Shown here: one piece after another, positions 1 through 8,642 of the stretch | Layout of the letters: each line of letters opens with the position of its first letter | Position numbering within the stretch: position 1 is the first letter of the stretch | NCBI GenBank assembly: GCA_021786215.1 | Contig: JAJYNT010000469.1 | Location: forward strand, 1 to 10,083 | DNA from: Chloroflexota bacterium | Lineage (GTDB): Bacteria; Chloroflexota; UBA6077 | Direction of reading: 5' to 3' | Length of the DNA stretch: 10,083 nt | The notes under the pieces: generated by a model | What the model saw: only the letters and a program-made list of their open reading frames with translations | Told to the model about the DNA's origin: nothing | Database searches by the model: none | Translations under genes and position numbers: made by a program

Positions 1-3000
1 TACTACATGGATTACACCGGCACCGGCAACAGCCTCAACGCTCACCATCCCCAGGCGCTTCAGCTGATAATGGACAGTTTGCGCTACTGGGTACTGGAGA
101 TGCACGTGGACGGCTTTCGGTTCGATTTGGCAGCTACCCTGGCCCGAGAGCTCCACGACGTGGATCGCCTCTCCGCCTTCTTCGACGTCATTCACCAGGA
201 TCCGATCATATCCCAGGTGAAGCTGATCGCCGAGCCGTGGGATGTCGGCGACGGTGGCTACCAGGTGGGCAACTTCCCCGTGCTGTGGGCTGAATGGAAC
301 GGTCGGTACAGGGATAACGTTCGCCGCTACTGGAAGGGAGACCCCGGCCAGTTGGGAGAGCTCGCTTTCAGGATGACCGGCAGCAGCGACCTGTACCAGA
401 ACGACGGGAGGAAGCCGTACGCCAGCGTAAACTTCATCACTGCCCACGACGGTTTCACCCTCGAAGATCTGGTCAGCTACAACGCCAAGCACAACGAAAC
501 CAATCAGGAGGAAAACCGTGATGGCGACCACGAGAACAACTCCTGGAACTGTGGCGTCGAGGGTCTCACCGGAGATTCGTTCATCCTGGAGATCCGGGAA
601 CGGCAGAAGAGGAATTTCCTGGCTACCTTACTCCTGTCGCAGGGGGTGCCGATGATCTGCAGTGGGGATGAGGTAGGCCGGACGCAGTTGGGCAACAACA
701 ATGCCTACTGCCAGGACAACGATATCAGCTGGTTCTACTGGGAATGGGACGAGCGGGCTCGACATCTGCTGGAGTTCACCAGAACCATGATCGGTATCCG
801 CCGAGCGCAGCCGGTCCTTCGGAGGCGGAAGTTCTTCCAGGGGCGCCAGCTGAGAGGATTGAACCATAAGGACGTAACCTGGTTTCGGCCCGACGGCGTC
901 GAGATGGCGCTTGATGACTGGACGCAACCGGAGAGCCGGTGCTTGGGAATGCGCATCGTGGATGAGGGGTCTGATCACCCCGATGAACGGCGAGGATCGA
1001 TTGGAGACGTCTTGCTACTGCTCTTGAACGCCAGCCACGAGACCGTGCTCTTCACCCTTCCGGCCGATCTGCCAGGTGTGACGTGGGAGTTGTGGGTGGA
1101 CACGATCTGGCCTGAGGTGAGGGCGGAGCAACAGCCTCTTCCAGGAGGATCGGTATTCAATATGGTGCCCCGGAGCATGGCGCTCTTCCGGCAGTTGTCA
1201 TCGAACGGGGAAGAGTCCTCCACCGATGGCGATCAAGGCCGGAATGCCCGGCTCGCGAGCCAGGGGATCCTGGATACCCTGGTTGAGCGGCTCCGCTCAA
1301 GTCGAAGGCTTCCCGTCTCCAGCTACAGGCTGCAGTTCAACGGCAGCTTCACCTTCGCCGATGGACTGGACACGTTGTCCTATCTGCATGATCTGGGGAC
1401 AACCGACTGCTACTCATCCCCCTGCCTGCAGGCCCGTCCAGGCAGCTCGCACGGCTATGACATCTGCGACCACGGCTCGCTGAACCCGGACCTCGGCGGT
1501 TACGAGGAGTTCGAGCACTTTAGCGAGGAGTTGAAGAGGTTGGGGATGGGACTCATTCTGGACGTTGTCCCCAATCACATGAGTACCTGGGAGACCAGCA
1601 ATGCCAAGTGGATGGACGTCCTGGAGAACGGTCCCAGCTCCGCGTGGGCGGCTTATTTCGACATCGACTGGCACCCTTTGCGGAGCGACACCCATCTCGA
1701 AGATCGTGTTCTGCTGCCGATCCTGGGCGATGTGTATGGCATCGTTCTGGAGAACCAGGAGTTGGTGCTGAGGTACGAGGAAGGGGCCTTCTTTATCAGC
1801 TACTACGACCACCGGCTACCACTGGACCCCAGGAGCTATCTCGCTGTTCTGCAGCCGGCGGCCGATCTGCTGCAGGAGCGTCTTGACTCCGACGACGAGC
1901 AACTGCACGAGATGCAGAGCATCCTCACGGCCATTGGCCACCTTCCTGAGCGCTTCGAGACCGAGGTAGACAGGGTTCAGGAAAGGCAGCGAGAGAAAGA
2001 GGTCATAAAGAGGCGCCTGCGTAAGCTCTACGATTCATCGGAGGTGGCTCGCGACGTGATAGATGCCACTGTCCGCCTGTTCATTGGCAGTCGAGGGCAG
2101 GCAGCCAGCTTCGACAGGCTGGATGCACTGCTGGAGCAGCAGCCCTATCGGCTGGCTCACTGGCAGGTAGCGGCAGAGGAGATCAACTATCGGCGCTTTT
2201 TCGACATCAACGATCTGGTTGCGTTGCGACAGGAAGACTCTCGGGTCTTCGAGGAAACCCATCGCCTTGTGTTGGATCTGGTTCGGGACGGCAAAGTCAC
2301 CGGCCTGAGGATCGACCATCCCGATGGACTCTGGGATCCTGAGGCCTACTTCGGCCGGCTTCAAAGCAGTTACCTCTGGGAACTGGGGAAACGCCATCTT
2401 GAGGGCGATTATGACCTGGAGGCGGGAGCATTGACTCTTGGCGAGCTTCTGTCTGCTCGGGTGGAGAAGGAAGCTTCCAGGCAGTGCGCCCAGCTGCTCG
2501 CCAAGCCGCTCTACATAATAGTCGAGAAGATTCTGGGAAAGGAGGAGGACCTGCCGCGCCACTGGCAGGTGCACGGCACCACCGGATACGATTTTGTCAA
2601 CGCCGTCAACGGCCTCTTTGTGGATAGCACGGCAGCTAAGAGCTTCGACCAGATCTACAGGCGATTCGTCGGGAGGGATGTCGACTTTCGCGAGATGGTC
2701 AACGCCAGCAAGAAGACGGTGACCATGCAGTCGCTGGCCAGTGAGACCAACATGCTGGGCTATCAGCTGAAGCGGATCGCGGCCCGAAACCGTCGATACA
2801 GGGATTTCACCTTGAATAGCCTCACCTTTGCCCTGCGTGAGGTGATCGCCTGCCTTCCGGTGTACAGGACATACATCGACGGCGACCGTCCCGTGGATGC
2901 CCGAGACTGGAGCTACGTGGAGGGTGCCGTAAGGGATGCCAGGAGGCGTAACCCGGGTACTGCCCCGGCGGTTTTCGACTACATCGGTGACATACTTCTG

Positions 3001-4293
3001 ATGCGCTGGCCAGAAAACCTGAGCGAGGAGGAGCGGAGCGAACTACTGGATTTCGTGAGGAAGTTCCAGCAGACCACCGGCCCCGTGATGGCAAAGGCGT
3101 TGGAGGATACCAGCTTTTATATGTATAACCGGCTTATCTCCCTCAACGAGGTGGGTGGAGACCCCGGCCGATTCGGCACTTCGATTTCCGCTTTTCACCA
3201 GCAGAATGCCGACCGTCAGAGACAGTGGCCATATGCGTTTCTCAGCAGTTCTACCCACGACACCAAGCGAAGCGAGGACGTGAGGGCTCGAATCGACGTT
3301 CTCTCCGAGATGCCGCAGGATTGGAGGTCGGCCCTTGCTCGTTGGAGCAGGCTGAACCACCGAAAGAGGGCTCGCCTTCAGGGACAGCTGGTCCCGGATC
3401 CCAACGAGGAATACTACCTCTATCAGACCCTGCTGGGAGCATGGCCTATTGAGCCGATTTCTGGCTCTGACTATCGCTCTTTCGTGGAGCGCATGCAAGC
3501 TCATATGTTGAAGGCGGTGAAGGAGGCCAAGGTCAACACCAGTTGGATGAGCCCCGATGCGGCTTACGAAGAGGCGGTGCAAGGTTTCGTTCGTGCCATC
3601 CTGGATAGAAGCCACGCGAACCCATTTCTCAAAGATTTCCGCGCCTTTCAGGAGAAAGTCGCCTACTTTGGAATGCTCAACTCCCTTTCCCAGACCCTGC
3701 TGAAGATAGCCTCCCCCGGGGTGCCGGATTTCTACCAGGGGACGGAACTGTGGGACTTCAGCCTGGTGGACCCCGACAATCGTCGCCCGGTGGATTATGG
3801 ACTCCGGGCCGGGATGCTGCGAGGCCTGCGGACTCGGATCTCCGAGACAGGGGGCGTGGGGCCGGTGGCTCAAACCCTTCTTGATAACTGGCAGGATGGC
3901 GCCGTCAAGCTGTTCGTGACCCACATCGGCCTTACCTATCGGCGACGATTTCCAGAGTTGTTCACCGAAGGAGCCTACCTGCCACTGGACGGGTGTGGCG
4001 CAGAAAGTGAACATCTCTGTGCGTTTGCTAGGCGGAAAGGTCCGCGAATGGTGGTGGCGGTGGCGCCGATCCTGGTGGTTGGACTCACGAAAGGGCGGCC
4101 GCGCTGCACGACCGGATCGGAAGTGTGGCGGGACAGCTGTGTGAGATTGCCGGGCAGCGAGGCGGGCAAGAGCTATCGGAATCTCTTCACCGGGGAGACG
4201 ATTCGGGTGGAGGCCATTCCCGGTGTGGGTCCTGGAATGCCCGTGGCCTCGGTGCTGTCGACCTTTCCGGTAGGGTTGCTGGAACGACTGTAG
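1..4293 (+). CDS. glgX-treY: GlgX-TreY fusion: glycogen debranching enzyme joined to maltooligosyl trehalose synthase (5' partial)
   Basis: The frame is open from base 1, so the ATG at base 7 is internal and the true start lies upstream. Residues below count from that ATG. Residues 1-395 are the C-terminal half of a GH13 isoamylase-type debrancher: nucleophile D40 in GFRFDLA, acid/base E76 in IAEPWD, D148 in AHDGFT. Their spacing matches E. coli GlgX D336/E371/D443, so about 300 residues are missing upstream. A charged linker (about 397-425) leads to a full TreY (about 429-1428): YRLQFNGSFTF, ARPGSSHGYD (477-486), DVVPNHM (519-525), nucleophile D770 in GLRIDHPDGL, E840 in IVEKILG, D1085 in THDTKRSEDVRAR, and a late PGVPDFYQGTELWD. 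TreY converts the reducing-end alpha-1,4 bond of maltooligosaccharides to alpha,alpha-1,1; TreZ would then release trehalose. No signal peptide or membrane segment is visible in this part, so it is probably cytoplasmic. The stop is TAG at 4291-4293. Both assignments are strong; the physiological role is inferred from family knowledge. Confidence 0.93.
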   Translation, partial: YYMDYTGTGNSLNAHHPQALQLIMDSLRYWVLEMHVDGFRFDLAATLARELHDVDRLSAFFDVIHQDPIISQVKLIAEPWDVGDGGYQVGNFPVLWAEWNGRYRDNVRRYWKGDPGQLGELAFRMTGSSDLYQNDGRKPYASVNFITAHDGFTLEDLVSYNAKHNETNQEENRDGDHENNSWNCGVEGLTGDSFILEIRERQKRNFLATLLLSQGVPMICSGDEVGRTQLGNNNAYCQDNDISWFYWEWDERARHLLEFTRTMIGIRRAQPVLRRRKFFQGRQLRGLNHKDVTWFRPDGVEMALDDWTQPESRCLGMRIVDEGSDHPDERRGSIGDVLLLLLNASHETVLFTLPADLPGVTWELWVDTIWPEVRAEQQPLPGGSVFNMVPRSMALFRQLSSNGEESSTDGDQGRNARLASQGILDTLVERLRSSRRLPVSSYRLQFNGSFTFADGLDTLSYLHDLGTTDCYSSPCLQARPGSSHGYDICDHGSLNPDLGGYEEFEHFSEELKRLGMGLILDVVPNHMSTWETSNAKWMDVLENGPSSAWAAYFDIDWHPLRSDTHLEDRVLLPILGDVYGIVLENQELVLRYEEGAFFISYYDHRLPLDPRSYLAVLQPAADLLQERLDSDDEQLHEMQSILTAIGHLPERFETEVDRVQERQREKEVIKRRLRKLYDSSEVARDVIDATVRLFIGSRGQAASFDRLDALLEQQPYRLAHWQVAAEEINYRRFFDINDLVALRQEDSRVFEETHRLVLDLVRDGKVTGLRIDHPDGLWDPEAYFGRLQSSYLWELGKRHLEGDYDLEAGALTLGELLSARVEKEASRQCAQLLAKPLYIIVEKILGKEEDLPRHWQVHGTTGYDFVNAVNGLFVDSTAAKSFDQIYRRFVGRDVDFREMVNASKKTVTMQSLASETNMLGYQLKRIAARNRRYRDFTLNSLTFALREVIACLPVYRTYIDGDRPVDARDWSYVEGAVRDARRRNPGTAPAVFDYIGDILLMRWPENLSEEERSELLDFVRKFQQTTGPVMAKALEDTSFYMYNRLISLNEVGGDPGRFGTSISAFHQQNADRQRQWPYAFLSSSTHDTKRSEDVRARIDVLSEMPQDWRSALARWSRLNHRKRARLQGQLVPDPNEEYYLYQTLLGAWPIEPISGSDYRSFVERMQAHMLKAVKEAKVNTSWMSPDAAYEEAVQGFVRAILDRSHANPFLKDFRAFQEKVAYFGMLNSLSQTLLKIASPGVPDFYQGTELWDFSLVDPDNRRPVDYGLRAGMLRGLRTRISETGGVGPVAQTLLDNWQDGAVKLFVTHIGLTYRRRFPELFTEGAYLPLDGCGAESEHLCAFARRKGPRMVVAVAPILVVGLTKGRPRCTTGSEVWRDSCVRLPGSEAGKSYRNLFTGETIRVEAIPGVGPGMPVASVLSTFPVGLLERL

Positions 4294-4330
4294 GCGGAGG
4301 CGGCCGACAGCCATTCGTTTGTGTACGCGA

Positions 4331-4357
4331 AGAGGCTGGTACGATTCGTGCCCCTCT
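4331..4357 (+). terminator. Bulged hairpin after glgX-treY, possible terminator
   Basis: AGAGG (4331-4335) then, after a 2-nt bulge, GGTACG (4338-4343) pair with CGTGCC (4347-4352) and CCTCT (4353-4357) around an ATT loop. This makes an 11-bp stem with one G-T wobble, starting 37 bases after the TreY stop. No T-tract follows, so it is not a classical intrinsic terminator. It could instead cap or stabilise the mRNA 3' end. Termination is inferred from structure and position only. Confidence 0.35.
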
Positions 4358-4365
4358 AGTGGCGC

Positions 4366-4412
4366 GGCCATGATCTGTGGCCTGACCCACTGGCATTCTG
4401 TCTGGTGGGCTC
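4366..4412 (+). other. Two small inverted repeats upstream of the kinase gene
   Basis: GGCCA (4366-4370) is mirrored by TGGCC (4378-4382) across a 7-nt loop. CCCAC (4386-4390) is mirrored by GTGGG (4405-4409), extendable by GA/TC through a one-base bulge. They sit between the end of glgX-treY and the kinase ribosome binding site. They could be operator half-sites or weak RNA hairpins, but stems this short arise by chance in GC-rich DNA. I found no convincing sigma-70 promoter in this 168-bp gap; the nearest TTGTCT (4418-4423) lacks a good -10 box at the right distance. Confidence 0.2.
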
Positions 4413-4452
4413 GATAGTTGTCTCCCTGATGTAGCCGTTATTTCCTATCCAT

Positions 4453-4460
4453 GGAGGAGG
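4453..4460 (+). promoter_or_regulatory. Ribosome binding site of the histidine kinase gene, unusually close to the start
   Basis: GGAGGAGG lies directly before the ATG at 4462. The first GGAGG copy (4453-4457) leaves a 4-nt spacer and the second (4456-4460) only 1 nt, both shorter than the usual 5-9 nt. The kinase frame has a TAG stop at 4432-4434 and no ATG, GTG or TTG between it and 4462. ATG 4462 is therefore the most upstream start available. An in-frame GTG at 4507 is the next option but has no comparable binding site. Confidence 0.7.
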
Positions 4461-4461
4461 A

Positions 4462-7400
4462 ATGCCTCGTACCGGGTCCGAGTCTCAATCCAAGTCACCG
4501 ATAGCAGTGGAGCGTCCGGACAGCACCGACCTGGCCGATCCTCTTCTAGAGCTCTATCAGCCCCCGGGATCTCCATCTGTCCCGGATGACGTGGCGGAAA
4601 TCGTGTCCCCGTTGTTGTTGAGTCTGGCAGAACTGTTGAAGGGGACTCCCGTAGCGGCCATATTGCCCTCCACCCTGATGGTGGAGTCGCCCGACCGTGC
4701 CAGGGCGGCGGTGCTATGCGCCTTGACGCCGGCTGCAATCCGTCAGGGATTGGGAAACGCCATGGCGGAGGTAGCTCCCGAGGTGCGGCGCCGGTTCGCC
4801 ACTGTTCAGGACAAGTCTGGGCTTCCGTTCCAGGCAGAGATCCCCTCGATGTTGAAGATGAGGGTTGTGGAAACTCTGGTCTGGCCCGTTCCCTTTGAGG
4901 ACGACGACAGGGGAGCTCTGATTGTTATGGGCGCGGGGTGCGAGGCAGGCCCCGGCGATCAATCGACGTTGGTGGGAGGCTTCGCTCGCGCAATTTCGGC
5001 TGGACTGAGGGTGATCCACGGCCAGAGAAGGAGGGAACGCGCGTCCGCTGCCCTGTTGGAGGTTGCTCGAACGGCCGGTTCCACCCTGCAGCTGGAGGAG
5101 GTTCTCTCGCTGGTGGCCGAGAGCACCTCTCGACTCGTGGGGGCCGACCGCTGCGGACTGTGGTTGCTAGACAAGGATGGCAGCACCTTGCTCCCGTCGG
5201 CCCTTACCGGGATGTCCACGGAGTTCGTTCAACAGTGGAGGCTGTATCCATTGTCGCTGGAGTCTGAGCCGCTGTCGAAGGAAGCGATCGCGACGGAGAT
5301 GCCGGTGCTTGTATCGGACGCTCTGAACGACCCTCGTACCGACAAGGACGCAGTGCGTTTCTTTGGTGACAAGACGATCCTTGTGCTTCCGGTGATCGCA
5401 AAGGGGCAGGTGCAGGGTACCCTCATGATCAACCACGTCACCTTCCATCACCGCTACTCCAAGGGCGAAATCGATACTGCAGCCGCCATAGCCAATCAGG
5501 CTGCCATCGCAATCCAGAATGCCCGACTGTACCGAGAAGTCGAGGAATGGAACAGCCAGCTGGAGAGGCTCCAGGCGATCATGTCGAAGCTGAGCCGCTC
5601 CAAGAGCGTCTCTTCAATTGCCAACATAGTGGCTGATGAACTGCGTAACCTGCTTCGCTACGACAACTGCAGTGTGTTCGTGCTCCAGGAAGACACCCGC
5701 GAACTGGTGCCTCTGGCCGTTGTGAGCTCCAGCCGGGATTATTGGATTGGGAACGTGGACGATCTGCGGATCGCGTTGGGCCAGGGAGTGACCGGCTGGG
5801 TTGCGTCCCACGGTGTGCCCCAAATCGTGGGGGATGTGGAGCGAGATCCGAGGGCTTATCACGTTCCCGGCACCCCCGTCCTAAACGAATCGATGATCGC
5901 CGCCCCGGTGAACTTCGAGGGTCGGGTGATCGGCGTGATTACCCTGTCGCGGCTCGGTTTGAACCAGTTCACGGTGGACGAGCTTCGGCTGCTGGACGTC
6001 TTCGCAAACGAGGCGGCCATTGAGTTCGAGAACGCTCGTCTCTATCAGGAGACCCAGAAGAAGAGCCGCGAGTTGCTGGCCTCCTTCCATCGAGTGGGCG
6101 ATGCTCTGGCCACAGGGCTTGATCCCAATCAGACGCTGCAAATCATCGTGGATCTCGCGGCGGAGATGGTGAGGGCCAAGGCCAGCGCCATCCTGTTGAT
6201 GGACGAGACGGATGGAGAGTTGCGGTTTCGAGCCGCCAAAGGTTTGCCGATCAGGGCGAACCAGACGGATCGAACGGCGGAAGCCCACGGTCTCAACTGG
6301 CAGGTGGTGAAAGATGGAGTGCCCAGGCTAGTATCGGATGTATGGTCCATCTCGCATATGGAGCGTCCCTCCTGGATGCAGCATGGTGGCATGGAGGAAC
6401 TGCATTCTTATCTGGGTGTGCCCCTGACTGTGCGAGGAAAGGCAATCGGGGTTCTCTCGGTCTATGGGAACCGTGTTGACCAGTTCAGTCAGGCCGATGT
6501 GGAGCTTCTATCCTCATTCACACATCAGGCCGCCATTGCGATTCGGAACGCTCAACTCTTCATCTCCTTGCAGGCTCGCGTTCGAGAATTGACCGGGCTG
6601 GCCGAGGTTTCACAAAGCGTGGCCACCCTGAGTAACCTGGACGACACCTACCGGGAGTTGACCAAGTCGATCGCGGAACTTCTCCAGGCCGAGAGCTGCA
6701 TGTTGATGTTGGTGTCAGAGGATGGCGAGCTGATCCCGCAGTATCCGGCCCTGGGGTTTGCACCGGAAGAGCTGTCTGGGGTGAGCCTGATGATAGTGGG
6801 CGGGAATGGGCGACCACAGGCCGATCCACTCTGCCCAATCCGTGCGGTGGATGGTATTTCGGTGGCCTGCAAAGGTGAGTGGAGGAGGCGACCCGCCCTG
6901 GTAGCTCCCCTGCGGGCCCAAGACCGTTTGATTGGAGCTGTGCTCGTCAGTGAACGGCCGGGCTCCAGGTTCAACGAGGACGATCTCCGGCTGCTCGCCA
7001 TTTTATCGGCCAACGCGGCGGTGATCCTGCAGAACGCCATTCTCTACCAGAGCGTAGATCGAGAGCGGGACGAGCTGGATGCCATAATCAGCAACACCTC
7101 CGATGCCATAATCATCGTCGACCAGGAGCACAGGGTGACCCGGATCAACGCTGCCGCCGAGGCCCTGTTGGGATGGAGGGCCGACGAGGTGGTGGGGAAA
7201 CCGAGCGAAGACACCCTCTTCGGCAACATCTCAGCCGTGCCGGATGGATTGAAGCGAAGTCCCTCTCTGCTGGAGGTCATTGAGAAGAGGGAGCTCACCC
7301 CATATTTTGAGACGGTTGTGCTGACCAAGGACGCGATCGAGCGGGACGTGGCCGCGAGCTATTCTTTTGTTCAATCTGCAGCCCGCGGGGAAGGGCTAGG

Positions 7401-8193
7401 AGTGGTGATCGCCCGGGATATCAGCAAGCTCCGTGAGGTCGATCGGATGAAGTCCGATTTCGTCTCCATGGTCTCTCACGAGTTGCGTACTCCCCTTGGA
7501 TTGATCAAGGGCTACGCATCGACCCTTCTCAATCCGCAACTATCCCTGGATCAGCCCACAGTGCAGCGTTTCCTTATGGGGATTGACGGGGCCGCGGATC
7601 GGCTGGCCAGGCTGATCGAGAACGTCCTCAACGTGTCCAGGATAGAGTCTGGACTGTTGAAGCTGTCACCCCAACAGGTGGACCTCACGCACCTGGTGTC
7701 GGTCGCGGTGTCCACGGCTCGCGCCTCGGCGAAAGGCCGGGAGATCCTTCTGGACCTTCCCAAGCGGCCGGTCAAGCTGGAAGGGGATCGTGTGCAGCTG
7801 GAACTGGTTATGGATAACCTGTTGGGCAACGCGATCAAGTACTCTCCCATGGGCAAGGCCATAAGGGTTGCCTTGCGCAAGAAGGCAGCTGAGGTGGAGA
7901 TCAAGGTCGCGGATCAAGGGATCGGGATCGCGGCCCAACACCTGCCTCGGGTCTTCGACAAGTTCTATCGAGTCGAAGGAGGGCACAGTAGGAGGACACC
8001 TGGCAGCGGCCTCGGGCTGTACATCTGTCGGAATATCATCGAGGCTCACGGCGGCAGGATCTGGGCGGAGAGTGTCCTGGGCCAGGGTAGCACCTTCATC
8101 GTGGCCTTCCCCCTCTCTCAGAGTCACTCCGTTAGTCAATCCGACGATCGGGTCCTCGATCTGAACCCAGAAGAGGGGATCAACCATGAGTAA
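4462..8193 (+). CDS. Soluble multi-GAF/PAS sensor histidine kinase
   Basis: This cytoplasmic sensor kinase autophosphorylates on His and passes the phosphate to response regulators. Residues 45-185 look like a degenerate GAF domain. Four clearer GAF domains follow at about 210-356, 380-528, 555-700 and 720-862; each ends in an AAIAIQNARLY-like helix running into a coiled-coil linker. A PAS domain (about 868-988, DAIIIVDQEH...ALLGW) comes next. HisKA has phospho-acceptor H1006 in MVSHELRTPLG. HATPase_c has the N box (N1119, N1123 in DNLLGNAIKYS), G1 DQGIGI (1151-1156), F box VFDKFYR and G2 GSGLGL (1181-1186), so it looks catalytically complete. No hydrophobic segment is long enough to span a membrane. 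There is no receiver domain in the protein; that role falls to the next gene, whose ATG overlaps this stop codon. The ligands of the GAF domains cannot be read from the sequence. A polar tail of about 25 residues follows the ATPase domain. Confidence 0.93.
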   Translation: MPRTGSESQSKSPIAVERPDSTDLADPLLELYQPPGSPSVPDDVAEIVSPLLLSLAELLKGTPVAAILPSTLMVESPDRARAAVLCALTPAAIRQGLGNAMAEVAPEVRRRFATVQDKSGLPFQAEIPSMLKMRVVETLVWPVPFEDDDRGALIVMGAGCEAGPGDQSTLVGGFARAISAGLRVIHGQRRRERASAALLEVARTAGSTLQLEEVLSLVAESTSRLVGADRCGLWLLDKDGSTLLPSALTGMSTEFVQQWRLYPLSLESEPLSKEAIATEMPVLVSDALNDPRTDKDAVRFFGDKTILVLPVIAKGQVQGTLMINHVTFHHRYSKGEIDTAAAIANQAAIAIQNARLYREVEEWNSQLERLQAIMSKLSRSKSVSSIANIVADELRNLLRYDNCSVFVLQEDTRELVPLAVVSSSRDYWIGNVDDLRIALGQGVTGWVASHGVPQIVGDVERDPRAYHVPGTPVLNESMIAAPVNFEGRVIGVITLSRLGLNQFTVDELRLLDVFANEAAIEFENARLYQETQKKSRELLASFHRVGDALATGLDPNQTLQIIVDLAAEMVRAKASAILLMDETDGELRFRAAKGLPIRANQTDRTAEAHGLNWQVVKDGVPRLVSDVWSISHMERPSWMQHGGMEELHSYLGVPLTVRGKAIGVLSVYGNRVDQFSQADVELLSSFTHQAAIAIRNAQLFISLQARVRELTGLAEVSQSVATLSNLDDTYRELTKSIAELLQAESCMLMLVSEDGELIPQYPALGFAPEELSGVSLMIVGGNGRPQADPLCPIRAVDGISVACKGEWRRRPALVAPLRAQDRLIGAVLVSERPGSRFNEDDLRLLAILSANAAVILQNAILYQSVDRERDELDAIISNTSDAIIIVDQEHRVTRINAAAEALLGWRADEVVGKPSEDTLFGNISAVPDGLKRSPSLLEVIEKRELTPYFETVVLTKDAIERDVAASYSFVQSAARGEGLGVVIARDISKLREVDRMKSDFVSMVSHELRTPLGLIKGYASTLLNPQLSLDQPTVQRFLMGIDGAADRLARLIENVLNVSRIESGLLKLSPQQVDLTHLVSVAVSTARASAKGREILLDLPKRPVKLEGDRVQLELVMDNLLGNAIKYSPMGKAIRVALRKKAAEVEIKVADQGIGIAAQHLPRVFDKFYRVEGGHSRRTPGSGLGLYICRNIIEAHGGRIWAESVLGQGSTFIVAFPLSQSHSVSQSDDRVLDLNPEEGINHE

Positions 8194-8641
8194 GAGCCGT
8201 ATTCTCGTAGTGGACGATGAGCCGGGCATAGTGGATATAGCCAAGGCCAATCTGGAGGGGCATGGTTTTCTGGTCATCGAGGCCTACGACGGTGAAGAGG
8301 CGCTGAGCAAGATCAAGGAAGAGAAGCCGGATCTGGTGGTGTTGGATATCCTGATGCCTGAGATGGATGGGTGGGATGTCCTCAGGCGGATAGAGGCCGA
8401 TCCGGAGCTCTCGGGCATTCCTGTCATCATGCTGACGGCGCGGGTCAGCGATGAGGACGTGCTCAGGGGTCTGGAGACCGGCGCTGTGGAGTACATGACC
8501 AAGCCGTTCTATCCGGAGGACCTGGTGGCCGCGGTCAAGATCAATCTTCACGTCTTCGATCCACAACTGCGGCAGCAGCATCGGCGACTGTTGGCGGAGA
8601 AACGGCGGCGGCTGATGGCGGCGCGCCGGCAGGTGGCCTAG
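8186..8641 (+). CDS. Receiver-only response regulator with a basic C-terminal tail (kinase partner)
   Basis: A CheY-like receiver domain fills residues 4-120. Acidic pocket D10/D11 lies in LVVDDE, phospho-acceptor D54 in VVLDILMPEMDGW, switch T84 in IMLTAR, and K106 in MTKPF. The last 30 residues (about 122-151) form no recognisable output domain. They are rich in Arg, Lys and Gln, with RRLLAEKRRRLMAARR, probably a helix that could bind nucleic acid, membrane or another protein. The ATG overlaps the kinase stop by 8 bp, with an AGGGGA-like ribosome binding site at about 8174-8179. The pair is thus translationally coupled and this is very probably the kinase's cognate regulator. It acts in the cytoplasm. 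With no HTH, GGDEF or similar domain, output is presumably through protein contact or relay of phosphate; that part is inference. Confidence 0.92.
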   Translation: MSKSRILVVDDEPGIVDIAKANLEGHGFLVIEAYDGEEALSKIKEEKPDLVVLDILMPEMDGWDVLRRIEADPELSGIPVIMLTARVSDEDVLRGLETGAVEYMTKPFYPEDLVAAVKINLHVFDPQLRQQHRRLLAEKRRRLMAARRQVA

Positions 8642-8642
8642 T

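Noticed and set aside
3043..4371. A 442-residue open frame on the minus strand opposite the TreY C-terminus.
   Set aside because: Its translation is rich in His, Arg, Pro and Ser with no recognisable motif, as expected for an antisense shadow of a GC-rich gene. The plus-strand TreY motifs in the same bases are unambiguous.
4418..4444. Possible sigma-70 promoter (TTGTCT with TATTTC) upstream of the kinase.
   Set aside because: The spacing is 15 bases and the -10 match is weak; no alternative pairing was better.
4451..4504. A 17-codon frame starting at ATG 4451 that overlaps the kinase start out of frame, possibly a leader peptide.
   Set aside because: The ATG lies directly at the kinase's own Shine-Dalgarno and has no ribosome binding site of its own. 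The length is compatible with chance.
5146..6720. Cysteine at the same strand position in three GAF domains (C231, C403, C746), suggesting bilin or heme binding.
   Set aside because: Cys before a hydrophobic strand is a common GAF feature (ADRCSLF-like) and not where bilins attach. No other phytochrome motif is present.
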